64,000 nt of DNA from Filimonas sp. (GTDB taxonomy: Bacteria > Bacteroidota > Bacteroidia > Chitinophagales > Chitinophagaceae). The stretch spans positions 558,001 to 622,000 of the forward strand of contig JAFKHH010000014.1 of NCBI GenBank assembly GCA_017306865.1, read 5' to 3'. Shown here one piece after another: positions 34,338-42,477 of the stretch. Each line of letters starts with the position of its first letter. The first letter of the stretch is position 1. The position numbers were made by a program, and so were the translations under genes. The notes beneath the pieces were generated by a model, which searched no databases, was not told the origin of the DNA, and saw nothing but the letters and a program-made list of their open reading frames with translations.

Positions 34338-37331
34338 TTAAAAAGTAATGTTTAAGCCCGCAACGATCATTTTGGTTAATGGCCTTTCAAATGAGCCACC
34401 GCCTTCAGGATCGTAGTCTTTTACTTTAGAGAATGTGATATAGTTTTTTGCACTTGCATAAATGCGTAGTGAGGTCATGTGCATAGACTTTAGTACGGAC
34501 TGAGGCAAGGTGTACCCAAGGGTAATATTCCTGATCTTGACAAATGAACCATCTTCATATCCTAATGTGGTTGCAAATGGTAATGCAGCTCTTGAAAGAC
34601 TGGAGTTAGGACGTGGATAGTCATTTGTTGCGTTTTCCGGCGTCCAGAAGTTTACGTTTGCGCCATTTTCAATAGCATTAGGTTCAAACTTATTGGCATA
34701 ATCAGAAACAAATGTTTGCCCTACACGCGCATATACATATACGTTCAGGTCAAAATTTTTATACCTAAAGTCGTTATTAAACCCGATGCTATATTTAGGA
34801 ACAGCGGATCCTACCACAACACGATCGCTATCTGCAGATATTTTGTTACGGTTGTACTGGTCTTTTACACGAATATCTCCCGGTTGGTAACCTGCTGCAA
34901 TACCAGAATTAATTCCCACCAATTTTGCAAGGTCTGCATCCTTTGTTTGCCAGATGCCTATTTTTTCATAATCATAAAATGAATTAACCGGCGATCCTAC
35001 GATCAGGCTATTTGTATTGCCGGCAATAACACTTTTACCATCTACCAGGTCCACGATTTTCTCCCTGTTCCTGGTATAGTTGATAGCAGACTCCCAGCTA
35101 AAACCTGAGTTAGTTTTTACATTGACTGTATGCAACGCGATCTCAATACCTGTGTTACGCGTTTTACCAATATTTTGCAATGTGTTTGTAACACCTGACG
35201 TGCCAGGCAATGTTCTTAGGAACAAGAGATCATGCGTTTTAGAGTCATAATAATCTATGCTACCGGAAATCCTGTTTTTTAAAATGGCGAAGTCTAAACC
35301 GATATTCATTGTACCGGTTAACTCCCATTTCAGGTTTGAGTTACCCGTTTGTGAACTTAAACCATACGCCAGTACACTCTTATCATTCCACGATGTAGGT
35401 ATTAGTATTAAACCGCTTTGTGTCTGGTATGGTTTTACGGCTTCGTTACCAGCCACGCCATAGCTTGCTCTTAATTTTAAATCGGTAAATATTTTTTGTC
35501 TTGACATGAAGTTCTCATCTACAATGCGCCATCCGGCAGCAACAGACGGGAAGAATGACCACCTGTTTTGCGACGCCAGTACAGAAGAGCCGTCCTCACG
35601 GCCTGTTAATGTGAGTAAGTAACGGCCTTTATAATTGTAGTTGATCCTGAATGCACCTGACAATAAGTTCCTGCCTACATAATTACTCCATATTGCAAGG
35701 TTGGATGGATTGTTTTGCAATGCATAAAATGACTGGCCCGGCAATAGCTGCCCTGTGCCTTGTGCAGAAGAGCTATCATACTGGTAGGATAAGTAACTGG
35801 TCAATGCAGTTAATTCCAGGTTATGATCACCAAAGCTTTTTTGATAGGTTACAATATTTTCCCATGTTACATTTGTATTGCGTCCATTGGTAATTTTTGC
35901 AATAGAGCCTGTAGATGACAGCCTGTCTATGGTGTTTGCACTCTCAAAGAACCCGTTCCTTCCACCAGAGTTTACTATACCCAGGTTAGAACGAAGCGTT
36001 AGCCCCTTTACTGGTTTCCACTCCGCATAAGCTGTGGAGAGTATGCGTGTCGTTTTTGTTTCGTTTACGTATGCGCCATCCACGTCATCCAGCAATGGAT
36101 TGAACTGGTTATCACTACCCGGTGATACAACTATTGACCCATCCGTATTATAAGGCACATAGAGTGGTTTTATTTTATTGGCGACTGTCAATACCCCATC
36201 CTGGCGACTGTTTTGTTTATAATAGGTAAGCTGGCTTTGCAAACCAACTTTGAAATTGTTGGTGATTGACTGGTCTATGTTTAACCTGAATGTAAACCTG
36301 TCCGAATAATCATTTTTCAGTAAGCCTTTTTCTTTGAGATAATCAAAGGAGAAATAGACTTTTGTTTTTTCTCCACCTGCTGAGACGCCAACATTATAAT
36401 CTTGCTGACTTCCTTTATGCAACAGCAGTCCCGGCCAGTAAGTGGATGTGCCATTCTGAATACCTGCTAACTCTGTGCTGGTAAAGATACTGGCATCGTC
36501 AGCCGGAGAATTCCATTTACCATTTGTACGGTATGCCTGCCTCTTCAGGTTGGTAAACGATGCCCCATCCATAGGCACAGGATAGCCGGCCACCTCAGAT
36601 GTACCATAATAAGCATTTGCATATACTTTTACTTTACCGGAAGTACCTTTTTTAGTAGTGATCAGGATAACACCGTTTGCTCCCCTGGAGCCATAGATTG
36701 CAGTAGAAGATGCATCTTTCAACACTTCCATTGACTGAATATCACCAGCATTGATATCCTGGTAATTTTCATATTGAATACCATCTACTATATATAACGG
36801 ACCGTTGCCTGCATTAATGGATCTGTTACCGCGCACAGTTACGTTTGAGGTTGCACCAGCACTACCGCTTGTTCTTACAATATCTACACCAGGTAGTTTG
36901 CCTTGTAATGCCTCCATTGCGTTACCTGCAGCCACCTTACTAACCTCCTCTCCTTTGACAGAAATAACTGCGCCTGTGAGATCTTTCTTTTTTACGGTAC
37001 CGTAACCGATAACAACAACTTCTTCCAATGTTGCTGCTTCTTTTTTCAAACTAATAGAAATGTCTGTACCCGGAGATGCTGTTACAGTTTCTGTTTTGTA
37101 ACCTACATAACTAATAACAAGCGTTACTTTACCCTGTGAGGGTAATTGCAGTACAAAGGAACCGTCATTATTTGTTTTCGTTCCTTTGCTAGTGCCTTTT
37201 GCTACTACGGTTGCATCAGCAATACCTGTACTGGTACTATCGTCTGATACTTTTCCTTTGAGTGTAAATGTCTGAGAGAAGATGACATGAGAGAGTAGCA
37301 ACAACGATAAGATAAGCATCGTTCTTTTCAT
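34338..37331 (-). CDS. SusC/RagA TonB-linked outer membrane transporter (pair 2)
   Basis: I start at the ATG at 37331 (MKRTMLILSLLLLSHVIFSQ), giving 997 residues; an ATG two codons earlier is possible. The order is signal peptide, CarboxypepD_reg-like domain (LKGKVSDDSTSTGIADATVV), TonB-box-like EEVVVIGYGTVKKKDLTGAV, plug (GPLYIVDGIQYENYQ, MEVLKDASSTAIYGSRGANGVILITTKKG) and beta-barrel ending AGLNITF. It forms a transport complex with SusD 2. The upstream 276-base spacer holds the operator-like site at 37442 and a palindrome at 37570, and no gene. Confidence 0.94.
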   Translation of the reverse strand: MKRTMLILSLLLLSHVIFSQTFTLKGKVSDDSTSTGIADATVVAKGTSKGTKTNNDGSFVLQLPSQGKVTLVISYVGYKTETVTASPGTDISISLKKEAATLEEVVVIGYGTVKKKDLTGAVISVKGEEVSKVAAGNAMEALQGKLPGVDIVRTSGSAGATSNVTVRGNRSINAGNGPLYIVDGIQYENYQDINAGDIQSMEVLKDASSTAIYGSRGANGVILITTKKGTSGKVKVYANAYYGTSEVAGYPVPMDGASFTNLKRQAYRTNGKWNSPADDASIFTSTELAGIQNGTSTYWPGLLLHKGSQQDYNVGVSAGGEKTKVYFSFDYLKEKGLLKNDYSDRFTFRLNIDQSITNNFKVGLQSQLTYYKQNSRQDGVLTVANKIKPLYVPYNTDGSIVVSPGSDNQFNPLLDDVDGAYVNETKTTRILSTAYAEWKPVKGLTLRSNLGIVNSGGRNGFFESANTIDRLSSTGSIAKITNGRNTNVTWENIVTYQKSFGDHNLELTALTSYLSYQYDSSSAQGTGQLLPGQSFYALQNNPSNLAIWSNYVGRNLLSGAFRINYNYKGRYLLTLTGREDGSSVLASQNRWSFFPSVAAGWRIVDENFMSRQKIFTDLKLRASYGVAGNEAVKPYQTQSGLILIPTSWNDKSVLAYGLSSQTGNSNLKWELTGTMNIGLDFAILKNRISGSIDYYDSKTHDLLFLRTLPGTSGVTNTLQNIGKTRNTGIEIALHTVNVKTNSGFSWESAINYTRNREKIVDLVDGKSVIAGNTNSLIVGSPVNSFYDYEKIGIWQTKDADLAKLVGINSGIAAGYQPGDIRVKDQYNRNKISADSDRVVVGSAVPKYSIGFNNDFRYKNFDLNVYVYARVGQTFVSDYANKFEPNAIENGANVNFWTPENATNDYPRPNSSLSRAALPFATTLGYEDGSFVKIRNITLGYTLPQSVLKSMHMTSLRIYASAKNYITFSKVKDYDPEGGGSFERPLTKMIVAGLNITF

Positions 37332-37441
37332 ACACAAGCATTTAATTTGTTGAGTGCGGTGGTTGAGATTTTATATATCCGCAATAATTTCAATACAAAC
37401 TACTGCTCTTTTTTTCTATTGTTTTATGTATGATAATTTTT

Positions 37442-37462
37442 TTCTACGCAATCGTTCCCGAC
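37442..37462. promoter_or_regulatory. candidate operator upstream of SusC 2
   Basis: This is identical over 21 bases to the site upstream of SusC 1 and lies about 110 bases before the start codon. On the coding strand TAGATTTTTG directly precedes it and resembles the Bacteroidota TAnnTTTG -7 element, with a TTG about 20 bases further up. Confidence 0.6.
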
Positions 37463-37569
37463 AAAAATCTATAACAATAATTAAAACAACGACATCGTTT
37501 CAGCAGCGCTATTTCTTTGAGCAAACCCTTTCCCTATCATAATTAGAGAGATATTATAAAGGCTCGCGG

Positions 37570-37594
37570 ATTTCCGCATCAGTGATGCGGAAAT
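37570..37594. repeat. perfect palindrome, copy a (3' flank of yhcG-like gene)
   Basis: Arms ATTTCCGCATCA and TGATGCGGAAAT surround a central G. The copy lies 14 bases after the stop of the PDDEXK nuclease gene. It is identical, with two further bases, to copy b inside the gene at 38399-38423. Confidence 0.9.
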
Positions 37595-37607
37595 TCACTT
37601 TTTTGTT

Positions 37608-38723
37608 TTAGGACTCTAACTGTTTTCTCAATGCAGCTTTACTTGGCAATACAGCTTTATACTCTTTTGCGAATATGGTATTGTTGTTTTCCGGTAGTGT
37701 AAACTCAATTGCCGTTTTATTTTCTTCCTTACAAAGAATAATACCTATAGTTCGGTTTTCTTCTTTTGTTTTAATCTTCCTGTCATAATAATTTACATAC
37801 ATCTGCATTTGACCCAGATCCTGATGTGTAAGCTTACCAATCTTTAAATCGAATAATATAAAACATTTGAGCAGCCTGTTATAAAACACAAGATCAACAT
37901 AGTAACTATCCCCTTCGAATGTAAATCGCTTTTGCCTGCCTTCAAACAAAAAACCTTTTCCCAACTCTAACATAAAATGCTCCAGCTTATCGATTACAGC
38001 AGCTTCCAGGTCACTTTCCGTATAATGGCTATTTTCTTCCAAGTTGAGAAACTCCAACACATAATGGCTCTTTAAAGCATCAGTTGTTTTTTCAATAAGC
38101 TGTCCTTTTTTAGCAAGCACTTTCACGCCTTTTTTATTCCTGCTTAACGCCACACGTTCATAGATAGCAGAATTGAATTGCCTTGTAAGCTCCCGTACAC
38201 TCCAATTGTTCTGTGTAGCTTCTATTTCATAAAAGTTTCGCTCATCTTCATCTTCTATTTTCAGCAGTTGTACATAGTGTGTCCAGCTAAGCGAAAACGG
38301 AAAATCAGATTTCCCAATCACTGATGGGGAAATTGCTGTAGTCTCTTTTTTAACCGGCTTTCTTCCGTCCGAAGGCTTACTATTTTTGCTTCCGGAAGAT
38401 TTCCGCATCAGTGATGCGGAAATTCGTTTTTTATAGGAGAGATAGAAGTTTCTAAATCGTTCAATATTATCTACAGAGTATCCCTTACCAAATTCCTTAG
38501 TCAGGCTAATGCTTAATTGTGTGATAGTTTTCATTGCGTAGTCGGCACGATGGCTCCCTTTCTGTTCATCTTCTACCAGCATTCGCCCAATCTCAAAGTA
38601 GGTAATGAGCATTGTAGTATTAACGTTCCTGACAACATGCTGGCGGGCGTCCTGGATCAATGTCTTAATGGATTGCAGAAGCACTTTCCTGGAAGTGTTC
38701 CTGCTTACAACGATTTTCTTCAT
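37608..38723 (-). CDS. YhcG/DUF1016-type PDDEXK nuclease containing palindrome insert
   Basis: I start at the ATG at 38723 (MKKIVVSRNTSRK), giving 371 residues. The N-terminal domain (about 1-95) is the DUF1016 helical part (LIQDARQHVVRNVNTTMLITYFEIGRML, YSVDNIERFRNFYLSY). The C-terminal half carries the nuclease core: YYVDLVFYNRLLKCFILFDLKIG, with VDLVF and a DLK in place of the usual ELK, then LGQMQMYVNYYD. Between them lies an insert of about 55 residues with two related peptides, ISASLMRKSS and AISPSVIGKSD, each encoded by a palindrome. Family members are putative nucleases with unproven biological roles. The gene interrupts an otherwise pectin-devoted region. Confidence 0.85.
   Translation of the reverse strand: MKKIVVSRNTSRKVLLQSIKTLIQDARQHVVRNVNTTMLITYFEIGRMLVEDEQKGSHRADYAMKTITQLSISLTKEFGKGYSVDNIERFRNFYLSYKKRISASLMRKSSGSKNSKPSDGRKPVKKETTAISPSVIGKSDFPFSLSWTHYVQLLKIEDEDERNFYEIEATQNNWSVRELTRQFNSAIYERVALSRNKKGVKVLAKKGQLIEKTTDALKSHYVLEFLNLEENSHYTESDLEAAVIDKLEHFMLELGKGFLFEGRQKRFTFEGDSYYVDLVFYNRLLKCFILFDLKIGKLTHQDLGQMQMYVNYYDRKIKTKEENRTIGIILCKEENKTAIEFTLPENNNTIFAKEYKAVLPSKAALRKQLES
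38309..38333. repeat. near-perfect palindrome, copy c (inside yhcG-like gene)
   Basis: Arms ATTTCCCAATCA and TGATGGGGAAAT differ from perfect complementarity by one base, which would be a G-U pair in RNA. The central base is C, so the copy is in the opposite orientation to copies a and b. It encodes ISPSVIGKS in frame. Confidence 0.85.
38399..38423. repeat. perfect palindrome, copy b (inside yhcG-like gene)
   Basis: The sequence is the same as copy a: arms ATTTCCGCATCA and TGATGCGGAAAT around G. It encodes ISASLMRKS in frame. With copy c, 65 bases away and inverted, it makes a pair of inverted palindromes resembling the layout of REP doublets. Confidence 0.9.
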
Positions 38724-38784
38724 AGGCAAAAATTTGCTATGGAGTAAAACGGAAGAAATCAAGAAATTATTGAGGAACGTAAAA

Positions 38785-38820
38785 TAAAAATGGCCCTGCA
38801 ATAATTACAGAGCCATTTTT
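38785..38820 (-). terminator. terminator after GH27 gene
   Basis: AAAAATGGC-c-CTG and CAG-a-GCCATTTTT form a stem with one mismatch and a nine-base loop, with T runs on both sides. It lies 17 bases after the GH27 stop on the minus strand. Confidence 0.75.
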
Positions 38821-38837
38821 ATTGGATAATCCGTCAT

Positions 38838-40388
38838 TTATGCTTTTCGCAGGCTGATCATTACAACGCCATGTTGCGGCACGTCTGCTTTATATGCGTC
38901 CTCAAATGTGCCAATGTCTTTCTGTCTCCACAGGTCCCGCACAATGTATTTTCCCTTTATGCCCAGGTCAGACCACTTCAGTTCTACTGATTGCACGCCG
39001 TTATCGCCAGGATTAAACAGACCAGCGGCTTTGCTGCCACCTTCAAGATCTTTGGCCATTATACCTGCATCACCCTGCCTGGATATAACAGTGGCTTGCT
39101 TGCCAAGCGGGTCTTGATTTACTGCTATCACTTCATCATTTGTCAGCAGGCTGAGTGTAAAATTATCCAGCTTGGTCAGATCACATCCTAATAGCAACGG
39201 AACGGACATCAGGCACCATGCGCTCATGTGTGTGTATTGCTCATTAGGTGTCAGATTTGTTGGCCTTGGCCCTTTGCCCCAGCCTACCCAGCCGAGGATC
39301 ATCATATCCGGATCATTCCAATGACCAGGACTGCAATACGGCGCCCATTTGTCTTGTGAAAAAAGCCGGCTTTTCAGACTTGTCCAGGAGTCTTTGATAT
39401 CGCCGCCTGTACGCCAGCAATTGGATACTTTAGACAATTCTGCAATAGAGGCAAAAGGTGTGCTGTTTGATAAACTATACACTATATCCCGGCCGCTATT
39501 GCGTAATGCATCATACATAGCTTTTGTTTCAGGTAACTCTATTGGGTTCCAGTCGTATTTGAGGTAATCAAACCCCCATTTGGCAAACTGTTGTGCATCC
39601 TTATCCCAAAAAGTATAATTGCCGATTGCATAAGGCATCATCTTTTTATTTCTAGGCACTGTTTCTTTTGTACGCTCAAACAGGCCTTCTGCGTTCTGCG
39701 CAGAGCCTCCTATATGATGGCCGTATGATTCTACCCACGGAGTGGAATAAATACCGATTTTAAGCCCAAGATCATGCACTTGCTTACATGTACCCTGAAT
39801 ATCGGAGAAGACGGCAGGATCGGGCTGTATTGCATGCAGATCACCACCTCTTGCACCCTGCCAGCAATCATCTATGTTCATATACGACCATCCATGATTG
39901 ATGAGGCCGCTGGATGCCATTGCTTTGGCATTTGCAATCAATAACTCCTGGTTGACTTTCGTACCATAAATATTCCAGCTATTCCAACCCATTGGCGGCG
40001 TAAGCGCTATGGTTTCTCCTACTATGATTTTGAATGCTCTTTTAGCTTCGCCCTTTTTATTTTTTGCGGCAAGCGTAACGCTATACTCTCCCGCTTTAGC
40101 TATAGCGCCGGAGAGCTTTCCTGTCTTCGCATCAAGTGTTACACCAGCAGGCAAATTGGTTGCACTATAAGCTATTGGCCTTTCACCAGATACGGGTACG
40201 GTAAATACAATGGGATGCCCAGGTCTTACGCCAAATACTTTGGGACCATTGATACGTGGTGCCGGGCTTTCTTTTGGTGTAAGTATATATGCAGAAAGTG
40301 TGTCTTGTGCGTATGTAGTGGTCAGCATAAATGACGCCAGTACGCACAGGCTAAGACGGATGCAGAATCGCGGAAAGAGTAGTTGCAT
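38838..40388 (-). CDS. alpha-galactosidase, GH27 family, with N-terminal Ig-like domain
   Basis: I start at the ATG at 40388 (MQLLFPRFCIRLSLCVLASFMLTTTYAQ, a signal peptide), giving 516 residues. Residues about 45-120 are an Ig-like putative domain (YSATNLPAGVTLDAKTGKLSG). The GH27 barrel begins at LTPPMGWNSWNIYG. It contains MNIDDCWQ, the nucleophile Asp in FDYLKYDWNP, an acid/base Asp in WRTGGDIKDSW, and GHWNDPDMMILG. GH27 enzymes release alpha-galactose or, in some members, beta-L-arabinopyranose. In this setting it may trim side chains of pectic arabinogalactan, which is inference. Upstream, 40389-40594 holds AATTGTTATATGG-type repeats and no gene. Confidence 0.87.
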   Translation of the reverse strand: MQLLFPRFCIRLSLCVLASFMLTTTYAQDTLSAYILTPKESPAPRINGPKVFGVRPGHPIVFTVPVSGERPIAYSATNLPAGVTLDAKTGKLSGAIAKAGEYSVTLAAKNKKGEAKRAFKIIVGETIALTPPMGWNSWNIYGTKVNQELLIANAKAMASSGLINHGWSYMNIDDCWQGARGGDLHAIQPDPAVFSDIQGTCKQVHDLGLKIGIYSTPWVESYGHHIGGSAQNAEGLFERTKETVPRNKKMMPYAIGNYTFWDKDAQQFAKWGFDYLKYDWNPIELPETKAMYDALRNSGRDIVYSLSNSTPFASIAELSKVSNCWRTGGDIKDSWTSLKSRLFSQDKWAPYCSPGHWNDPDMMILGWVGWGKGPRPTNLTPNEQYTHMSAWCLMSVPLLLGCDLTKLDNFTLSLLTNDEVIAVNQDPLGKQATVISRQGDAGIMAKDLEGGSKAAGLFNPGDNGVQSVELKWSDLGIKGKYIVRDLWRQKDIGTFEDAYKADVPQHGVVMISLRKA

Positions 40389-40594
40389 AAGGATTATTTT
40401 TACATATAGCAATTAGATACAGTAAAAGTAATCTACGCAGAGGTATGGCTATTATTAGCAATATGCAGGCTATTTTGCTTAATTAGCAAATAAGGAGGAA
40501 TTGTTAAATGGCTACATTGCTATATGGCCTAAGCTTAACACTATGACAACCGTATAACAATTCAACAATAAAACAATTTAGCAATGCAGCAACT

Positions 40595-41086
40595 CTAATT
40601 CCCTATCTCTTCAAAAATGCCTGTATTCTTATTCTTTTTTACATTACCGGCATCGAAGTAGCGGCCATTCATTACCACGTATGTACCATGCTTTAATACT
40701 TGTACAAACGCTAGTGCACTACCCAGGTTGAAGAACCCATCGGAACTACCAAATTTGTATGGGATCATTGCACCAGTGATCACAATCGTTTTATCATCAA
40801 CTGCCCTGGATAGCATTTCCGCTGTTACAGACATTGTATCTGTACCATGCGTAATAATAATTTTATCTTCAGGTGCATTTATACAAAGAGATGCAATAAG
40901 TTCTCTATCCTGGTCGGTCATTAACAAGCTGTCTTTCATCATCAATGTTACCAAACGTGTAGGTACCTGGCTGCGCCCAAGCTTCAACATTTCCGGCAAA
41001 TGTGTGTCTTTGAAAAACAATTCACCAGTTATCTCATTATACTCTTTATCGAAGGTACCGCCTGTCACTACTATTAATACGCTCAT
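40595..41086 (-). CDS. stand-alone asparaginase N-terminal domain protein
   Basis: I start at the ATG at 41086 (MSVLIVVTGGTFDKEYN), giving 163 residues, about half the length of an ordinary L-asparaginase. The catalytic features of the N-terminal domain are present: Thr11 in TGGTFDKEY, Thr82-Asp83 in THGTDTM, and TGAMIPY. It stops at GRYFDAGNVKKNKNTGIFEE, the usual interdomain boundary, with a clean stop and no downstream continuation, so I see no frameshift remnant of the C-terminal domain. Short asparaginase-domain proteins exist in Bacteroidota. Activity is uncertain because normal asparaginases use a neighbouring subunit's C-terminal residues. Confidence 0.8.
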   Translation of the reverse strand: MSVLIVVTGGTFDKEYNEITGELFFKDTHLPEMLKLGRSQVPTRLVTLMMKDSLLMTDQDRELIASLCINAPEDKIIITHGTDTMSVTAEMLSRAVDDKTIVITGAMIPYKFGSSDGFFNLGSALAFVQVLKHGTYVVMNGRYFDAGNVKKNKNTGIFEEIGN

Positions 41087-41369
41087 AACTTGTAATTGAA
41101 AGTTGGTGCAAATTACACTATTCAACAGAGCTATAAAACCGATCAGGCGTTAGTCACAGCGGCTGTTGCATAATTTAAAACGATATTACAAAGCTGGCTG
41201 ATAACATTTAAGGAAACGGGAATAGGCTTAGATTTTTCTGATAGCCTTTGCAAATAATTTTTCTTTTATCAAATGAACTTTCAACCGCACAATGTTCTCC
41301 TACAAATCTTTAAGCGCCGGCCTTTAAAAGCAAAGTGTTTATTATATTTATCTGCAAAAAATCAACCTT

Positions 41370-42098
41370 ATGTTTCGCCCTACACTCATTCTTGGATTAA
41401 TAGCAACATTATTTTCATTGCAGGTAGCTGCACAGCAAAAACCTATGCCTCCCCGGCCCGACGCTTCTTCAAAAGTATTTGACTCTACAGGCCACCAATA
41501 CACTTATGAAGAATGGTTAAAACTGGTATATGGCGGTTTATATACGCTGAAAATTAAATCAGTAGCCGATTCATCTTTTCTGCTCAGGCCAATGACAATG
41601 GATGAGGTAATTGCAAGAGCCAAAACATTCCCTAAACCGAAGGAAAGCCCTTCATTTATAACAGGTGGAGGCATCCCATCATTCTCTGACAGAGACCTTG
41701 AGGGAAATAAGATAAACCTGGAAAACCTGAAAGGGAAAACGATCGTGCTGAATTTCTTCTTTATCGGGTGCCGGCCTTGCAGGGAGGAAATGCCTGCGCT
41801 CAATATGCTGGTAGATTATTACAAGGATAATAAAGACGTTGCATTTATCGCCATTGCCCTGGATAGCAAGTCCGATTTAAGGAAATTTCTTAAATCAACT
41901 CCGTTTAAGTATGCGATTATCCCGGACGGGCGGAATATTGCCCAAAATAATAACGTGACTTTATATCCTACAAGCGTTGTAGTCAATAAAGATGGCGTAG
42001 TATTGTTCCACTCTTCAGGAGGTGGCAGCGCTAATTTTGCCTGGCTGGCAAAAGTTGTAAACCTATCGGCGAGTGCCCCATCACCGGCAACAAATTAA
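41370..42098 (+). CDS. TlpA-like secreted thioredoxin/disulfide reductase
   Basis: 242 residues with signal peptide MFRPTLILGLIATLFSLQVAAQ. A thioredoxin-like domain spans about 105-232: FSDRDLEGNKINLENLKGKTIVLNFFFIGCRPCREEMP, with the redox CxxC in GCRPCREE, and the cis-Pro in LYPTSVVV. The first 80 residues after the signal (YEEWLKLVYGGLYTLKIKSV) are a family-specific extension. It would reduce disulfides or act as a periplasmic oxidoreductase. The following small membrane-protein gene begins 11 bases after its stop. The upstream 283 bases show no gene or clear regulatory structure. Confidence 0.85.
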   Translation: MFRPTLILGLIATLFSLQVAAQQKPMPPRPDASSKVFDSTGHQYTYEEWLKLVYGGLYTLKIKSVADSSFLLRPMTMDEVIARAKTFPKPKESPSFITGGGIPSFSDRDLEGNKINLENLKGKTIVLNFFFIGCRPCREEMPALNMLVDYYKDNKDVAFIAIALDSKSDLRKFLKSTPFKYAIIPDGRNIAQNNNVTLYPTSVVVNKDGVVLFHSSGGGSANFAWLAKVVNLSASAPSPATN

Positions 42099-42108
42099 AC
42101 AGAATGTT

Positions 42109-42411
42109 ATGGCCACTGAAAGCAAATCACCGCATGTATTGAACACTTCCAGCAATTTGCTTGGTTTTTGCCTGATCGTACTCACCTCTATCAAAGTAGC
42201 GAAATTTAATCATGCTACCGTTATTGATGATACTACAGGCATAGCTGCGATATTGCTTACCATAAGTTGCCTGCTTTCTTTCTTGTCTATGAAGACCCAA
42301 AATGAACTAAGGGGAGAAAGACTAGAAACAATTGCGGATTATGCATTCCTGGTCGCGCTGGTTTGTATCAGTATCACGATCGTTTTTGTTTCATTTAACC
42401 TGCTGGCATAA
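42109..42411 (+). CDS. small multi-span membrane protein, function unknown
   Basis: I start at the ATG at 42109 (MATESKSPHVLNTSSNLLGFC), giving 100 residues; an earlier ATG would overlap the thioredoxin gene. Three hydrophobic segments are visible: LLGFCLIVLTSIKVAKF, IAAILLTISCLLSFLSM and FLVALVCISITIVFVSFNLLA. No motif is recognised. The 11-base spacing suggests co-transcription with the TlpA-like gene. Confidence 0.75.
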   Translation: MATESKSPHVLNTSSNLLGFCLIVLTSIKVAKFNHATVIDDTTGIAAILLTISCLLSFLSMKTQNELRGERLETIADYAFLVALVCISITIVFVSFNLLA

Positions 42412-42477
42412 ATAACTGGGTCCTGATTTCCTTTTCTGTAATGGGTTTGTTAGTTTTAGGGAACTAACTGCTATTTC

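Noticed and set aside
37570-38423. Palindromes of the nuclease gene as a CRISPR array
   Set aside because: There are only three copies, irregularly spaced, with inverted orientation and coding sequence between them, and no cas genes are present.
40430-40437. TCTACGCA upstream of the GH27 gene as a fifth operator copy
   Set aside because: Only eight bases match the shared site; the conserved ATCGT half is absent, so I did not count it.
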